This document shows, one piece after another, positions 22,834 to 32,102 of a DNA stretch of 64,000 nucleotides. The notes under the pieces are model-generated. The model was not told where the DNA came from and did not search any database. It saw only the letters and a program-made list of their open reading frames with translations. Made by a program: the position numbers and the translations under genes. Position 1 is the stretch's first letter, and each line of letters opens with the position of its first letter. The stretch is from Actinacidiphila yeochonensis CN732 (GTDB lineage: Bacteria > Actinomycetota > Actinomycetes > Streptomycetales > Streptomycetaceae), in assembly GCF_000745345.1 (NCBI RefSeq), contig NZ_JQNR01000005.1:682001-746000 (forward strand), in the 5' to 3' direction.

Positions 22834-22908
22834 GGTCCTGTGGAGCAGTTTGGAGTGCTCGCCACCCTGTCAAGGTGGAGGCCGCGGGTTCAAATCCCGT
22901 CAGGACCG
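22834..22908 (+). tRNA. tRNA-Asp (GTC), copy 1
   Basis: A 75-nt cloverleaf: acceptor GGTCCTG/CAGGACC, anticodon stem CCACC/GGTGG around CTGTCAA (anticodon GTC), T-arm GCGGG-TTCAAAT-CCCGT, discriminator G. The sequence is identical to the copy at 27748. tRNA-Phe follows four bases later, so the two are co-transcribed. Confidence 0.95.
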
Positions 22909-22912
22909 CTGC

Positions 22913-22986
22913 GGCTGGGTAGCTCAGTTGGTACGAGCGACCGCCTGAAAAGCGGTAGGTCGCCGGTTCGACCCCGGCCCCAGCCA
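22913..22986 (+). tRNA. tRNA-Phe (GAA)
   Basis: A 74-nt cloverleaf: acceptor GGCTGGG/CCCAGCC, anticodon stem ACCGC/GCGGT around CTGAAAA (anticodon GAA), T-arm GCCGG-TTCGACC-CCGGC, discriminator A. It is directly followed by a strong terminator. Confidence 0.95.
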
Positions 22987-22990
22987 CCGC

Positions 22991-23034
22991 ACGACGAAGG
23001 GTCCGTCTCCTCCGGGAGCCGGACCCTTCGTCGT
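22991..23034 (+). terminator. Terminator of the tRNA-Asp/tRNA-Phe transcript
   Basis: A 15-bp perfect stem ACGACGAAGGGTCCG / CGGACCCTTCGTCGT with a 14-base loop. Beyond it (23041-23100) three imperfect copies of a 20-bp unit around cggtgttctcccgttccc fill the hrpA leader. Confidence 0.9.
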
Positions 23035-23319
23035 TCCCGCTTCTCCACCGGTGTTCTCCCGTTCCCGCCGGTGTTCTCCCGTTCCCCGCCGGTGTTCCGG
23101 CCCTGTTCCGCCGTGCGCCACGCTGTGCGCCACGCCGTAACCGGAACCGCGCCCGGCCGCGGGCCGCCGCGACCACCCGGCGTCCCACGCCCTCCCCCGC
23201 GGGTCTCCCGCCGCCGGTCCCACGCCCCGCCCGCCCCACCCGGCCCGGGAACCCGCCGCGCACCACGCCCGTAAACCGGTTCGCCGCCGCTCCCCGCCAG
23301 GTGCGATGCTGGACGGCGT

Positions 23320-26300
23320 ATGTCCACTCAAGCCCCCTCCACCGCCGAGCTGGCCGGCCGTCTGCCCCTGCTCTCGCTCCGCGACGAGCTGCGCCTCGGC
23401 CGCCGCCTCGACGGCGCCCGCCGCATCCGCAAACCGGAGGCGCGCGCGGCCGTGCTCGCCGAGATCGGCGCGGAGATCGACAAGGCCGAGACCCGGATCG
23501 CCGCCCGCCAGGCCGCCGTACCGCGGATCGACTACCCCGAGCTCCTTCCGGTCAGCAAGAAGAAGGACGACATCCTCGCCGCGATCCGCGACCACCAGGT
23601 GGTGATCGTGGCCGGTGAGACCGGCTCCGGCAAGACCACCCAGATCCCGAAGATCTGCCTGGAGCTGGGCCGCGGCGTGCGCGGCCTGATCGGCCACACC
23701 CAGCCGCGCCGGATCGCGGCCCGCACGGTGGCCGAGCGGATCGCCGAGGAGCTGCGCACCCCGCTGGGCGAGGCGGTGGGCTGGAAGGTCCGCTTCACCG
23801 ACCAGGTCGGCGACTCCACGCTGGTCAAGCTGATGACCGACGGCATCATGCTGGCCGAGCTGCAGACCGACCGCGACCTGCGCGCCTACGACACGATCAT
23901 CGTGGACGAGGCCCACGAGCGCAGCCTCAACATCGACTTCATCCTCGGCTACCTGGCCCAGCTGCTGCCGCGTCGCCCGGACCTCAAGGTCATCATCACC
24001 TCGGCGACGATCGACCCCGAGCGCTTCTCCCGGCACTTCGGCGACGCCCCGATCATCGAGGTCAGCGGCCGCACCTACCCCGTCGAGGTGCGGTACCGGC
24101 CGCTGCTCCAGGAGGACTCGGCCGACCCCGACCGGGATCAGGTCACCGCGATCACCGACGCCGTGGACGAGCTGCAGCGGGAGGGGCCGGGCGACATCCT
24201 GGTCTTCCTCTCCGGCGAGCGGGAGATCCGCGACACCGCCGACGCGCTGGAGAAGCACCTCAAACGCGGCGGCGCCGTCCGCGCCGCCACCGAGGTGCTG
24301 CCGCTGTACGCGCGGCTCTCCTCCGCCGAGCAGCACCGCGTCTTCCAGCCGCACGGCGGCCGGCGCGTCGTCCTGGCCACCAACGTGGCCGAGACCTCGC
24401 TCACCGTGCCCGGCATCCGCTACGTGATCGACCCGGGCACCGCCCGCATCTCCCGCTACAGCCACCGCACGAAGGTGCAGCGGCTGCCGATCGAACCGAT
24501 CAGCCAGGCCAGCGCCAACCAGCGCAAGGGCCGCTGCGGCCGTACCTCGGACGGCATCTGCATCCGGCTGTACGACGAGGAGGACTTCCTCTCCCGTCCG
24601 GAGTTCACCGACGCGGAGATCCTGCGCACCAACCTCGCCTCGGTGATCCTCCAGATGACCGCGGCTGGCCTCGGCGACATCGCGAAGTTCCCGTTCATCG
24701 ACCCGCCGGACAGCCGCAACGTCAAGGACGGCGTGCAGCTGCTGGAGGAGCTGGGCGCGCTCGACCCGGAGCAGAAGGACCCCCGCAACCGGCTGACCAG
24801 CACCGGCCGCCGCCTCGCGCAGCTGCCCGTCGACCCGCGGCTGGCCCGCATGGTGCTGGAGGCCGAGCGCAACGGCTGCGCCGCCGAGGTCATGGTGATC
24901 GCCGCGGCGCTGTCCATCCAGGACCCGCGCGAGCGGCCCGTCGACAAGCAGGCGCAGGCCGACCAGAGCCACGCCCGCTTCAAGGACGAGACCAGCGACT
25001 TCCTGTCCCTGCTGCACCTGTGGACGTACCTGCGGGAGAAGCAGCGGGAGCTGTCCTCCTCGGCGTTCCGCCGGATGTGCCGCTCGGAGTTCCTGAACTA
25101 CCTGCGCATCCGCGAGTGGCAGGACATCTACAGCCAGCTGCGCGCGGTCGCCCGCCAGCTGGAGATCGAGGTGCGCGAGCCGGCGCCCGGCGCCGAGTCG
25201 GCCGACCCGCAGCGGGTCCACGTCTCGCTGCTGGCCGGGCTCCTGTCCCACCTGGGCCTGAAGGACACCGACAAGAACGAGTACCTGGGCGCGCGGTCGG
25301 CGAAGTTCGCGGTCTTCCCCGGCTCCGCGCTGTTCAAGAAGCCGCCGCGGTGGATCATGTCGGCCGAGCTGGTGGAGACCTCCCGGCTGTGGGCTCGGGT
25401 CAACGCCCGGATCGAGCCGGAGTGGGTGGAGCCGCTCGCCCAGCACCTGGTCAAGCGGAACTACAGCGAACCGCACTGGGAGAAGGACCAGGCGGCGGTG
25501 ATGGCGTACGAGCGGGTCACCCTCTACGGCGTGCCGCTGGTCGCCCAGCGCAAGGTCAACTACGGCCGGATCGACCCGGAGACGTCCCGGGAGCTGTTCA
25601 TCCGCAACGCCCTGGTGGAGGGCGACTGGCGCACCCACCACCAGTTCTTCCACGACAACCGCAAGCTGCTCGGCGAGGTCGAGGAGCTGGAGCACCGCGC
25701 CCGCCGCCGCGACATCCTCGTGGACGACGAGACGCTGTACGACTTCTACGACGAGCGGCTGCCGGAGCACGTGGTGTCCGGCGCGCACTTCGACTCGTGG
25801 TGGAAGCACAAGCGGCGCGAGGCCCCCGAACTGCTCAACTTCGAGCAGTCGATGCTGATCAACGAGAACGCCGAGGCGGTCACCAAGGCCGACTACCCCG
25901 ACAGCTGGCGGCAGGGGCGGCTGCGGTTCCACGTCACGTACCAGTTCGAGCCGGGCGCGGACGCCGACGGCGTGACCGTCCACGTCCCGCTCCAGGTGCT
26001 CAACCAGGTGGAGCCGGACGGCTTCGACTGGCAGATCCCGGGCCTGCGCGAGCAGGTGGTCACCGAGCTGATCCGCTCGCTGCCCAAGCCGGTGCGGCGC
26101 CACTACGTGCCGGCGCCCAACCACGCGAAGGCGTTCCTCGCCTCCGAGGAGGCCGCCGCCATCCTGCGGAAGCTGGACGGCGCCGGCGACGGGACGGACG
26201 TACCGCCGCTGACCTCCGTGCTCGCCCGCGGGCTCCAGCGCTCGGTCGGCGTGGCCGTCGACCCCGAGGACTTCGACTGGACCAAGGTGCCCGACCACCT

Positions 26301-27390
26301 CAAGATCACCTTCCGGGTGGTGGACGAGCGGCGCCGCAAGGTCGCGAACACCGGCGCGAAGGGCGGCACCGGCGGGGCCGGCGGAAACGGGCGGGACGCC
26401 GAGGACAAGGACCTGGAGGCGCTGCGGCAGCGGCTGCGGCCGCGCACCCGGGCGGCGATCACCAAGGCCTTCGAGCGGTCCGCCGATCCGGCGCTGGCCT
26501 CGGTGGAGCAGCGCACCGGCCTGACCTCCTGGACGATCGGCGCCCTGCCGCGCACCTTCGAGACGCGGCGGGCCGGGCAGCCCGTGAAGGCATACCCGGC
26601 ACTGGTCGACGAGGGCACCTCGGTGGCGGTGCGGCTGTTCGACACCGAGGCCGAGCAGGCCGAGGCGATGTGGCGCGGCACCCGGCGGCTGATCCTGCTG
26701 GGCGTGCCGGTCAACCCGGCGAAGTTCGCCGCCGACCGGCTCTCCAACCAGCAGAAGCTGGCGCTGTCCCGCAACCCGCACGGCGGGGTGCAGCCCCTCT
26801 TCGAGGACTGCGCCACGGCCGCGGCGGACCTGCTGGTCGCCGGGCGCGGCGGCCCCGCCTGGGACGAGGAGGGCTTCCGCAAGCTCTTCGACGCCGTCCG
26901 CGCCGACCTGGTGGAGCTGACCGTCCGGGCGGTGCAGCAGGTGCAGCAGGTGCTGGCCGCCTGGCACGCCTGCGAGCGGCGGTTGAAGGACACCGCGAGC
27001 CCGGCGCTGCTGGCCAACACCAGGGACGTACGGGAGCAGCTGGACGCCCTGGTGCGGCCCGGCTTCGTCACCGAGACCGGCCTGAAGCGGCTGCCGGACC
27101 TGATGCGGTACCTCACCGCCGCCGACCGCCGGCTCCAGCAGATGCCGACGGGCGTGCAGCGCGACGCCACCCGCATGGAGAAGGTGCGGGAGATCCAGGG
27201 CGAGTACGCCGAGCTGCTGGCCGCGCAGCCGGCCGGGCGGCCGGTGCCGGCCGCGGTGCGGGATCTGCGGTGGATGATCGAGGAGTTGCGCGTCAGCTAC
27301 TTCGCGCACGCCCTCGGCACCGCCCACCCGGTCTCCGACAAGCGGCTGTTCAAGGCCCTGGACGACGCGTGGGCGGCCGTCCGCGGCTGA
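23320..27390 (+). CDS. hrpA: ATP-dependent RNA helicase HrpA (DEAH box)
   Basis: A 1356-residue DEAH-box helicase, close to the 1300 of E. coli HrpA. Motif I is GETGSGKTTQ (99-108), motif II DEAH (196-199), motif III SAT (228-230), motif V/VI ATNVAETSLTVPGI and QRKGRCGRT. The HA2/OB region follows, and the long C-terminal DUF3418-like part characteristic of HrpA runs to the end (for example FQPTARS-type helices replaced here by LSRNPHGGVQPLFED). HrpA-type helicases act on stalled ribosomes or mRNA. ATG 23320 fits the family N-terminus MSTQAPSTAELAGRL. Two identical tRNA-Asp genes flank the gene. Its stop codon is in the loop of a terminator hairpin. Confidence 0.93.
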   Translation: MSTQAPSTAELAGRLPLLSLRDELRLGRRLDGARRIRKPEARAAVLAEIGAEIDKAETRIAARQAAVPRIDYPELLPVSKKKDDILAAIRDHQVVIVAGETGSGKTTQIPKICLELGRGVRGLIGHTQPRRIAARTVAERIAEELRTPLGEAVGWKVRFTDQVGDSTLVKLMTDGIMLAELQTDRDLRAYDTIIVDEAHERSLNIDFILGYLAQLLPRRPDLKVIITSATIDPERFSRHFGDAPIIEVSGRTYPVEVRYRPLLQEDSADPDRDQVTAITDAVDELQREGPGDILVFLSGEREIRDTADALEKHLKRGGAVRAATEVLPLYARLSSAEQHRVFQPHGGRRVVLATNVAETSLTVPGIRYVIDPGTARISRYSHRTKVQRLPIEPISQASANQRKGRCGRTSDGICIRLYDEEDFLSRPEFTDAEILRTNLASVILQMTAAGLGDIAKFPFIDPPDSRNVKDGVQLLEELGALDPEQKDPRNRLTSTGRRLAQLPVDPRLARMVLEAERNGCAAEVMVIAAALSIQDPRERPVDKQAQADQSHARFKDETSDFLSLLHLWTYLREKQRELSSSAFRRMCRSEFLNYLRIREWQDIYSQLRAVARQLEIEVREPAPGAESADPQRVHVSLLAGLLSHLGLKDTDKNEYLGARSAKFAVFPGSALFKKPPRWIMSAELVETSRLWARVNARIEPEWVEPLAQHLVKRNYSEPHWEKDQAAVMAYERVTLYGVPLVAQRKVNYGRIDPETSRELFIRNALVEGDWRTHHQFFHDNRKLLGEVEELEHRARRRDILVDDETLYDFYDERLPEHVVSGAHFDSWWKHKRREAPELLNFEQSMLINENAEAVTKADYPDSWRQGRLRFHVTYQFEPGADADGVTVHVPLQVLNQVEPDGFDWQIPGLREQVVTELIRSLPKPVRRHYVPAPNHAKAFLASEEAAAILRKLDGAGDGTDVPPLTSVLARGLQRSVGVAVDPEDFDWTKVPDHLKITFRVVDERRRKVANTGAKGGTGGAGGNGRDAEDKDLEALRQRLRPRTRAAITKAFERSADPALASVEQRTGLTSWTIGALPRTFETRRAGQPVKAYPALVDEGTSVAVRLFDTEAEQAEAMWRGTRRLILLGVPVNPAKFAADRLSNQQKLALSRNPHGGVQPLFEDCATAAADLLVAGRGGPAWDEEGFRKLFDAVRADLVELTVRAVQQVQQVLAAWHACERRLKDTASPALLANTRDVREQLDALVRPGFVTETGLKRLPDLMRYLTAADRRLQQMPTGVQRDATRMEKVREIQGEYAELLAAQPAGRPVPAAVRDLRWMIEELRVSYFAHALGTAHPVSDKRLFKALDDAWAAVRG

Positions 27391-27400
27391 CCGCGGACGG
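27377..27400 (+). terminator. Hairpin whose loop is formed by the hrpA stop
   Basis: Arms CCGTCCGCGG (27377-27386) and CCGCGGACGG (27391-27400) pair perfectly, leaving the 4-base loop CTGA that contains the hrpA stop TGA (27388-27390). It is probably a terminator or mRNA 3' stabiliser overlapping the coding end. Confidence 0.7.
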
Positions 27401-27747
27401 GGGCTCCGGCTGACCGCCGTTGACGGCAGCCGGTCCGTTGACGGCAGCCGGTCCGTTGACGACGGTTGACGGCGGCCCGGGTGGGCTGGCCAGGGGCCGT
27501 CCACCCCTCCGCCGAGGGCCGGGTGACCTCCAGGGTTCCCGGCCGCCCCTCAGCAGCCGCCAGAGACCCTGAGCGGCCCTCCTCAGCCCCTCACGGCCCC
27601 TGGCCAGCCCCTGGCCAGCCCTGCCAGTGCCCCGGGACGGCCCCGCTGCGGCGGGCGTTCCGGCGAGGTCCGGGGCTGCCCGGGAGGGGAGCTGGCCCTC
27701 AGTTCGACCTCACCCCCTGACCTGCGGTACAGTCATCACGCACACGA
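27401..27747. other. Gene-free leader of tRNA-Asp-2
   Basis: 347 bp without a credible gene. It starts with two and a half tandem 18-bp copies of ccgttgacggcagccggt (27417-27461) and ends with the tRNA promoter, where TACAGT (27728-27733) is a likely -10, 14 bp before the tRNA. Confidence 0.6.
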
Positions 27748-27822
27748 GGTCCTGTGGAGCAGTTTGGAGTGCTCGCCACCCTGTCAAGGTGGAGGCCGCG
27801 GGTTCAAATCCCGTCAGGACCG
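27748..27822 (+). tRNA. tRNA-Asp (GTC), copy 2
   Basis: 75 nt, identical base for base to copy 1 at 22834. It has its own promoter and terminator, so it is an independent transcription unit on the far side of hrpA. Confidence 0.95.
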
Positions 27823-27853
27823 CAAGCGCGCAAGCAGCGTGACGACATGTGAG

Positions 27854-27884
27854 GCGGCCCGTCCCCGATCCGGGGGCGGGCCGC
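27854..27884 (+). terminator. Terminator of tRNA-Asp-2
   Basis: GCGGCCCGTCCCC pairs with GGGGGCGGGCCGC (one bulge) around GATC, 31 bp after the tRNA end, followed by TTCGTCGT. Confidence 0.8.
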
Positions 27885-28713
27885 TTCGTCGTGTGCGACG
27901 CCCACCCGACGCCTGGCGTGCCCACCCCCGCACGCCGGCGGCGGGCGCCGCGAGCGACCTGGCACCACCGGGCGCCGTCGGGACAGGCACCGCCGGCGGG
28001 CAACCGGAACCGTCCGGAGACAGCCGAGCCAGCCGAGCCAGCCGGGGACCCGACCAACTCCCCTGCCCCGAGCGGGTGTTCGTGGCGTCCGCCGAACGGG
28101 TGTCCATTACCCCATGAGGGAGCGACACCTCAAGAGTCCGACATGTGACGGGAGTCACGTGAAAAAGTGGACAAGGGGCGGGAATGCGAGCCCTCCAGAG
28201 GGATCGCAATTTAATATGTGCAATGGTACCGGCGCATCCACGTGTGAGCGGGCGCACAACCGACGCCCCCCAGGGGGCCGCCAGACCCTCCCGCCGGCAC
28301 ACGATTCGGACATCGAGGCACCCCGCGGCACCGGGCGGGCACAGGATGCGCACAGAACCCACCGCCGGGCATACGCGTCCGGCACGCCGGGACGGCACCC
28401 CCGGGAGGGATATGCGGCTGAACCGCCCCTGGCGGCCCCGTAGACGGGCGGGACGGCCCGCGTGGCGGAAGGGTGGGGCGGGCGGGCCCGAAGGGCGGCA
28501 GAGGCGGGCAGCGGGCCGCGGCGCGCGGCGGAGGGCCGCGGAGGCAGGGCGGAAGGCGGCACGGAGGCGCGTGGCGGCACCACGGGCGCCGCGGCGATCA
28601 CGTCCCAACAGGGCGCCGTCCAGCACCGGAACGGCACCGCGACGACACCGCGACGACACCGGAAGGAGCCCGGGGGCTGCCCCGGAGCGGCGCGCGAACG
28701 GTGTCGGGCACGC
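27885..28713. other. Non-coding region between tRNA-Asp-2 and the bldC terminator
   Basis: 829 bp with no frame I can defend; the open frames are Arg/Pro/Ala-rich shadows. A central segment (about 28090-28250) is markedly richer in A+T than the surroundings and carries a Crp-type dyad plus AATTTAATATG, so it looks like a promoter. Either flank is GC-rich and repetitive. A small RNA or a missed short gene reading away from this promoter is possible. Confidence 0.5.
28145..28158. promoter_or_regulatory. Crp-type binding site motif GTG-N6-GNCAC
   Basis: GTGACGGGAGTCAC matches the core reported for Streptomyces Crp, GTG(N6)GNCAC, and is itself a perfect GTGAC/GTCAC dyad with a 4-base spacer. It lies in the only AT-enriched part of the gene-free interval. 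The match is by motif only. Confidence 0.4.
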
Positions 28714-28754
28714 AAAAGGGCCGCACCGGACCCGGCGGAGTCCGGTGCGGCCCT
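28714..28754 (-). terminator. Rho-independent terminator downstream of bldC
   Basis: A 15-bp stem AGGGCCGCACCGGAC / GTCCGGTGCGGCCCT with an 8-base loop. Reading on the minus strand it is followed by TTTTGCG, a real T-run. It lies 110 bp beyond the bldC stop. Confidence 0.85.
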
Positions 28755-28864
28755 CGTCAAGCTGAGGTGGTGCACCCTCGGGGCCGTCCGATGGGGGCGG
28801 CCGGTCCCTCAGGCGGGCGGTGTTCGCGGGGTGGGGGCCCCGACTACCGCCCGGGAAAGGGCTG

Positions 28865-29071
28865 TCAGGCCTCGCTGCGCTGCTGCGGGATGCCCGCCAG
28901 AAGCGCGCGGACCTCCGCCTCGCGGTAGCGGCGGTGCCCGCCCAGCGTGCGGATGGACGTGAGCTTGCCGGCCTTCGCCCAGCGCGTGACCGTCTTGGGG
29001 TCGACGCGGAACATGGTCGCGACCTCGGCGGGGGTAAGCAACGGCTCGGCATCAGGGGTGCGAGCGGTCAT
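28865..29071 (-). CDS. bldC: Developmental regulator BldC (MerR-like)
   Basis: A 68-residue single-domain winged HTH, the same length as S. coelicolor BldC. The core reads LLTPAEVATMFRVDPKTVTR followed by WAKAGKLTSIRTLGGHRRY, diagnostic of this MerR-like family without an effector domain. BldC binds DNA cooperatively as head-to-tail multimers and delays sporulation by repressing developmental genes. ATG 29069-29071 is preceded by GGAGG at seven bases; the frame upstream to 29128 is leader. Monocistronic: own promoter region of nearly 600 bp upstream and a terminator downstream. Position between hrpA and vdh matches the Streptomyces chromosomal order. Confidence 0.95.
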   Translation of the reverse strand: MTARTPDAEPLLTPAEVATMFRVDPKTVTRWAKAGKLTSIRTLGGHRRYREAEVRALLAGIPQQRSEA

Positions 29072-29093
29072 GAGCGGCCTCCTCGAGAGAACC

Positions 29094-29108
29094 GAACCAA
29101 CGCGGTTC
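29094..29108. promoter_or_regulatory. GAACC-N5-GGTTC dyad in the bldC leader
   Basis: A perfect 5-bp inverted repeat 23 bp upstream of the bldC start codon, just before its ribosome site. It could be an operator or a leader hairpin. A second dyad, CGTTGC/GCAACG, surrounds about 29138-29160. Confidence 0.35.
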
Positions 29109-29128
29109 TTTCCTCTTAAATTCTGCAC

Positions 29129-29664
29129 CTTGACCCACGTTGCCCGATATGGCGCAACGCGGGCCGAGTCGGTAATAGGACGAACGGCTTGTCCTCGGCA
29201 CTACAACTACACCATCCGTCCAGCCGCGTCGGCCAAACCGATGGATTTGCCCTCTCAGGTGTTCAAGCTCGACGGAAGCCGATGGACCGGTCCATAGCGG
29301 ACAGTCACACCTGCGATACGATCAGTCACAGGGCAACCACACGCCACATCCCCACCTTCGATGCGGGCCCGAGGCAGACCCGATGTCCCATTTTGGCATG
29401 ACAGATGGTGATGCGGGCAAGGGTTCAGATACGTGCTCTGCGTCACGCTTGGGCCATGCATGCCGTATGAGCCCATGGCATCACCGGGAGTGGGGCCAAC
29501 CCCACAACTCCGCGCAGGAGACAACACCTCACGTCGCGGAAGACAACAACGACGCCGCGCACCACAGACCGGCCCCCGCACCCCGCACCCCCGGGGCACC
29601 GTCACACCCCCGCGGCCCGCGCCCGGCGCCGCCACCCGACGGGCCGTCAGCCCCGTCCGCCCGG
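29129..29664. other. Upstream regulatory region of bldC
   Basis: Gene-free and visibly richer in A+T than surrounding coding DNA, with CCGATATGG, TAATAGG and several CACA/TGTG runs. Such long upstream regions are typical for developmental genes. It separates bldC (minus) from the end of the minus-strand hypothetical gene. I see no conserved small ORF. Confidence 0.6.
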
Positions 29665-30510
29665 TCAGTTGGCGAACTGGAGCTCCCGCACCGCCCGCCA
29701 GCGCTCCGTCAGCCGCTCGTACGCCCGCCCCGCCGCCTCGGAGTCGCCCTCGCGCAGCGCCGCCAGCCCCTCCGCCACGTCGGCCGCCGAACGGTCGGCG
29801 GCCAGCCGGTCCGGGCCGACCACCTGCGTCAGCCCGCCGTAGTCGAGTTCGACCATGGAGCGCGGGTGGAACTCCTCCAGCCACCGCCCCACGTCGACCA
29901 GCCCGTCGATGAGCGGGCTCTCCTCCAGCGTCTCCTTGAGCACCCGCAGCCCCCGCGCCACCCGGCGCCGCGCCTGCACCATCGGGGTCCGGTAGCGCAG
30001 CACCGGCTGCTTGGACTCGCCCGCCCCGGCCGGCTCGTACTCCCGCTCGTCGTCGCCGACCAGGACGAACCAGCGCACCGGGACGTGCCAGACGGCCTGC
30101 CGGATCCACGGCCGCGCGTCCGGGTTCCGCTCCCGCCACGCCTCGAAGTCGGCCGCCGCCTGCCGGCGGACCACCGGCGGCAGCATCGCGTCGAGCACCG
30201 GGGCCGGCAGTTCGCCCTCCAGCCGCTCCAGCGCCATCCAGCCGCGCAGCCGGGTCCGCCACGGGCAGACGTGGACGACGTCGCCGATCACCGCCGTGAA
30301 GGCCTCCCGGCTCTCGTGCACCGGCACCGGCATCGGCGGCACGGGCACCAGGCCGGCCAGCGACTGCCGCAACTCGTCCTGCGCGCCCCGCTCACGGCCC
30401 GCCTCGGCGTACCGGAGCCAGTGCGCGCGCTCGGCTTCGGGAAAGGCCGCCAGCGGCTCGTACACGCGCAGATACGCCGCATACGGGACCAGTACCGGAG
30501 AACCGCTCAC
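29665..30510 (-). CDS. Conserved hypothetical protein
   Basis: A 281-residue soluble protein of mixed alpha/beta composition. GTG 30508-30510 ([20 protein letters not shown]) is the start: GGGAG is six bases upstream and the frame before it is Gly/Arg-rich low complexity. Recognisable segments include [34 protein letters not shown] across two stretches, [15 protein letters not shown] and [19 protein letters not shown] know a homologue in the same place next to vdh and bldC in other Streptomyces but no function. No membrane helix or signal peptide. The final Arg-rich helices ([16 protein letters not shown]) may be interaction surfaces. Confidence 0.75.
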   Translation of the reverse strand: MSGSPVLVPYAAYLRVYEPLAAFPEAERAHWLRYAEAGRERGAQDELRQSLAGLVPVPPMPVPVHESREAFTAVIGDVVHVCPWRTRLRGWMALERLEGELPAPVLDAMLPPVVRRQAAADFEAWRERNPDARPWIRQAVWHVPVRWFVLVGDDEREYEPAGAGESKQPVLRYRTPMVQARRRVARGLRVLKETLEESPLIDGLVDVGRWLEEFHPRSMVELDYGGLTQVVGPDRLAADRSAADVAEGLAALREGDSEAAGRAYERLTERWRAVRELQFAN

Positions 30511-30959
30511 ACCCGCTCCCTCGCCGCCTTCCCGACCCGACGATCGTCCCACGACCCCCGCCCACCCGGAGCCGATCCCGGCCACTGCCGCGCCGAATCC
30601 GCCCCCGAAGCACCCGAAACCGCGCGAACCGCGCCCCGGCCGCCCCGGCCGCGCGCCCTCACGCCCCGGCGCGCCGCCGGCGTCCCGAAGCCTCCCCGCG
30701 CCGCGCCGGGCCGCCACTCCCGCCCCGGTCCCAACCGGTCACCCCTGGTCACCGCCGGCCGTCCTGCCTCGCTCCGGCTCGCTCCCGCCCACCCCTACTC
30801 ACCCCTGGAGCACCACAGGTCACCCCAGGCCGACGTGCCGCCGGTGCCGCCGCCCGACCCGGCAGGGCCTACGCTGTGGCCGACGGACCCTCCGCCACCC
30901 TCCGGGGGGCTCGGGCACCCCAGACACAGGGACCCATTCGACCTATGGGAGTCACCACC
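30511..30959. other. Divergent promoter region of the hypothetical gene and vdh
   Basis: 449 bp, Pro/Arg-rich in all frames, holding the two divergent promoters. Short imperfect repeats of caccccta/cacccctgg occur at 30735-30825. No gene seen. Confidence 0.6.
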
Positions 30960-32102
30960 GTGACCGACGTACGTCAGACCGAAGCGATCGCCGCGCAGCC
31001 GGACGGCACCGCCGGAGTCGTCTCCAAGCTCTTCCGCTCCGACCAGGGCGGACACGAGCAGGTCCTGCTCTGCCAGGACCGCGCCACCGGCCTGCGGGCC
31101 GTCATCGCGCTGCACTCCACCGCCCTGGGCCCGGCCCTCGGCGGCACCCGCTTCCACGCCTACGCCTCCGACGAGGAGGCCGTCGAGGACGCGCTGAACC
31201 TCGCCCGCGGCATGTCGTACAAGAACGCGCTGGCCGGCCTGGACCACGGCGGCGGCAAGGCCGTCATCATCGGCGACCCGGACACCCTCAAGACCGAGGA
31301 ACTCCTGCTCGCCTACGGCCGCTTCGTGGCCTCCCTGGACGGCCGCTACGTGACCGCCTGCGACGTCGGCACCTACGTGGCCGACATGGACGTCATCGCC
31401 CGCGAGAACCGGTGGACCACCGGCCGCTCCCCCGCGAACGGCGGCGCCGGCGACTCCTCGGTGCTGACCGCCTTCGGCGTCTTCCAGGGCATGCGCGCGG
31501 CCGCCACCGCCCGCTGGGGCGAGCCCTCGCTGCGCGGCCGCCGGGTCGGCGTCGCGGGCGTCGGCAAGGTCGGCCACCACCTGGTGGCGCACCTGCTGGA
31601 GGACGGCGCCGAGGTCGTCGTCACCGACGTGCGGCCCGAGGCCGTGGCCAGGGTCGTGGACGGGCGCCCCGGGGTGACCGCGGTGGCCGACACCGCCGCG
31701 CTGGTGCGCTCCCCGCTGGACGTCTACGCCCCCTGCGCGCTGGGCGGCGCGCTCGACGACGAGACGGTCGCCGCCCTCACCGCCACCGTGGTGTGCGGGG
31801 CCGCCAACAACCAGCTCGCCCACCCGGGTGTCGAGAAGGACCTCGCCGACCGCGGCATCCTGTACGCGCCGGACTACGTGGTCAACGCCGGCGGCGTGAT
31901 CCAGGTCGCGGACGAGCTGCACGGCTTCGACTTCAACCGGGCCAAGGCCAAGGCGGCGCGGATCCACGACACCACGCTGGCGATCTTCGAGCGCGCCAAG
32001 GCCGACGGGGTGCCCCCGGCTGCGGCCGCCGACCGGCTCGCCGAGCAGCGGATGGCCGACCGCGCACCGGCCTCCCAGTGGCTGCGGCCGACCCTCGTCT
32101 GA
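30960..32102 (+). CDS. vdh: Valine (branched-chain amino acid) dehydrogenase
   Basis: Oxidative deamination of valine, leucine and isoleucine to 2-oxo acids with NAD+, feeding acyl-CoA precursor supply. The protein (380 residues) shows the Glu/Leu/Phe/Val dehydrogenase active site: [33 protein letters not shown] (substrate and catalytic lysines), [13 protein letters not shown] and the NAD-binding [12 protein letters not shown]. The C-terminal half ends with [23 protein letters not shown] 30960 is preferred because GGGAG lies eight bases upstream and the start VTDV agrees with the S. coelicolor protein; ATG 30945 is in frame but overlaps the ribosome site. Followed by 400 bp of intergenic DNA, so monocistronic. 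Confidence 0.93.
   Translation: MTDVRQTEAIAAQPDGTAGVVSKLFRSDQGGHEQVLLCQDRATGLRAVIALHSTALGPALGGTRFHAYASDEEAVEDALNLARGMSYKNALAGLDHGGGKAVIIGDPDTLKTEELLLAYGRFVASLDGRYVTACDVGTYVADMDVIARENRWTTGRSPANGGAGDSSVLTAFGVFQGMRAAATARWGEPSLRGRRVGVAGVGKVGHHLVAHLLEDGAEVVVTDVRPEAVARVVDGRPGVTAVADTAALVRSPLDVYAPCALGGALDDETVAALTATVVCGAANNQLAHPGVEKDLADRGILYAPDYVVNAGGVIQVADELHGFDFNRAKAKAARIHDTTLAIFERAKADGVPPAAAADRLAEQRMADRAPASQWLRPTLV

Noticed and set aside
22924-27504. A 1526-codon open frame on the minus strand opposite hrpA
   Set aside because: It mirrors hrpA codons (GC-rich third positions keep the antisense frame open) and has low-complexity Val/Gln/His/Arg composition without any domain.
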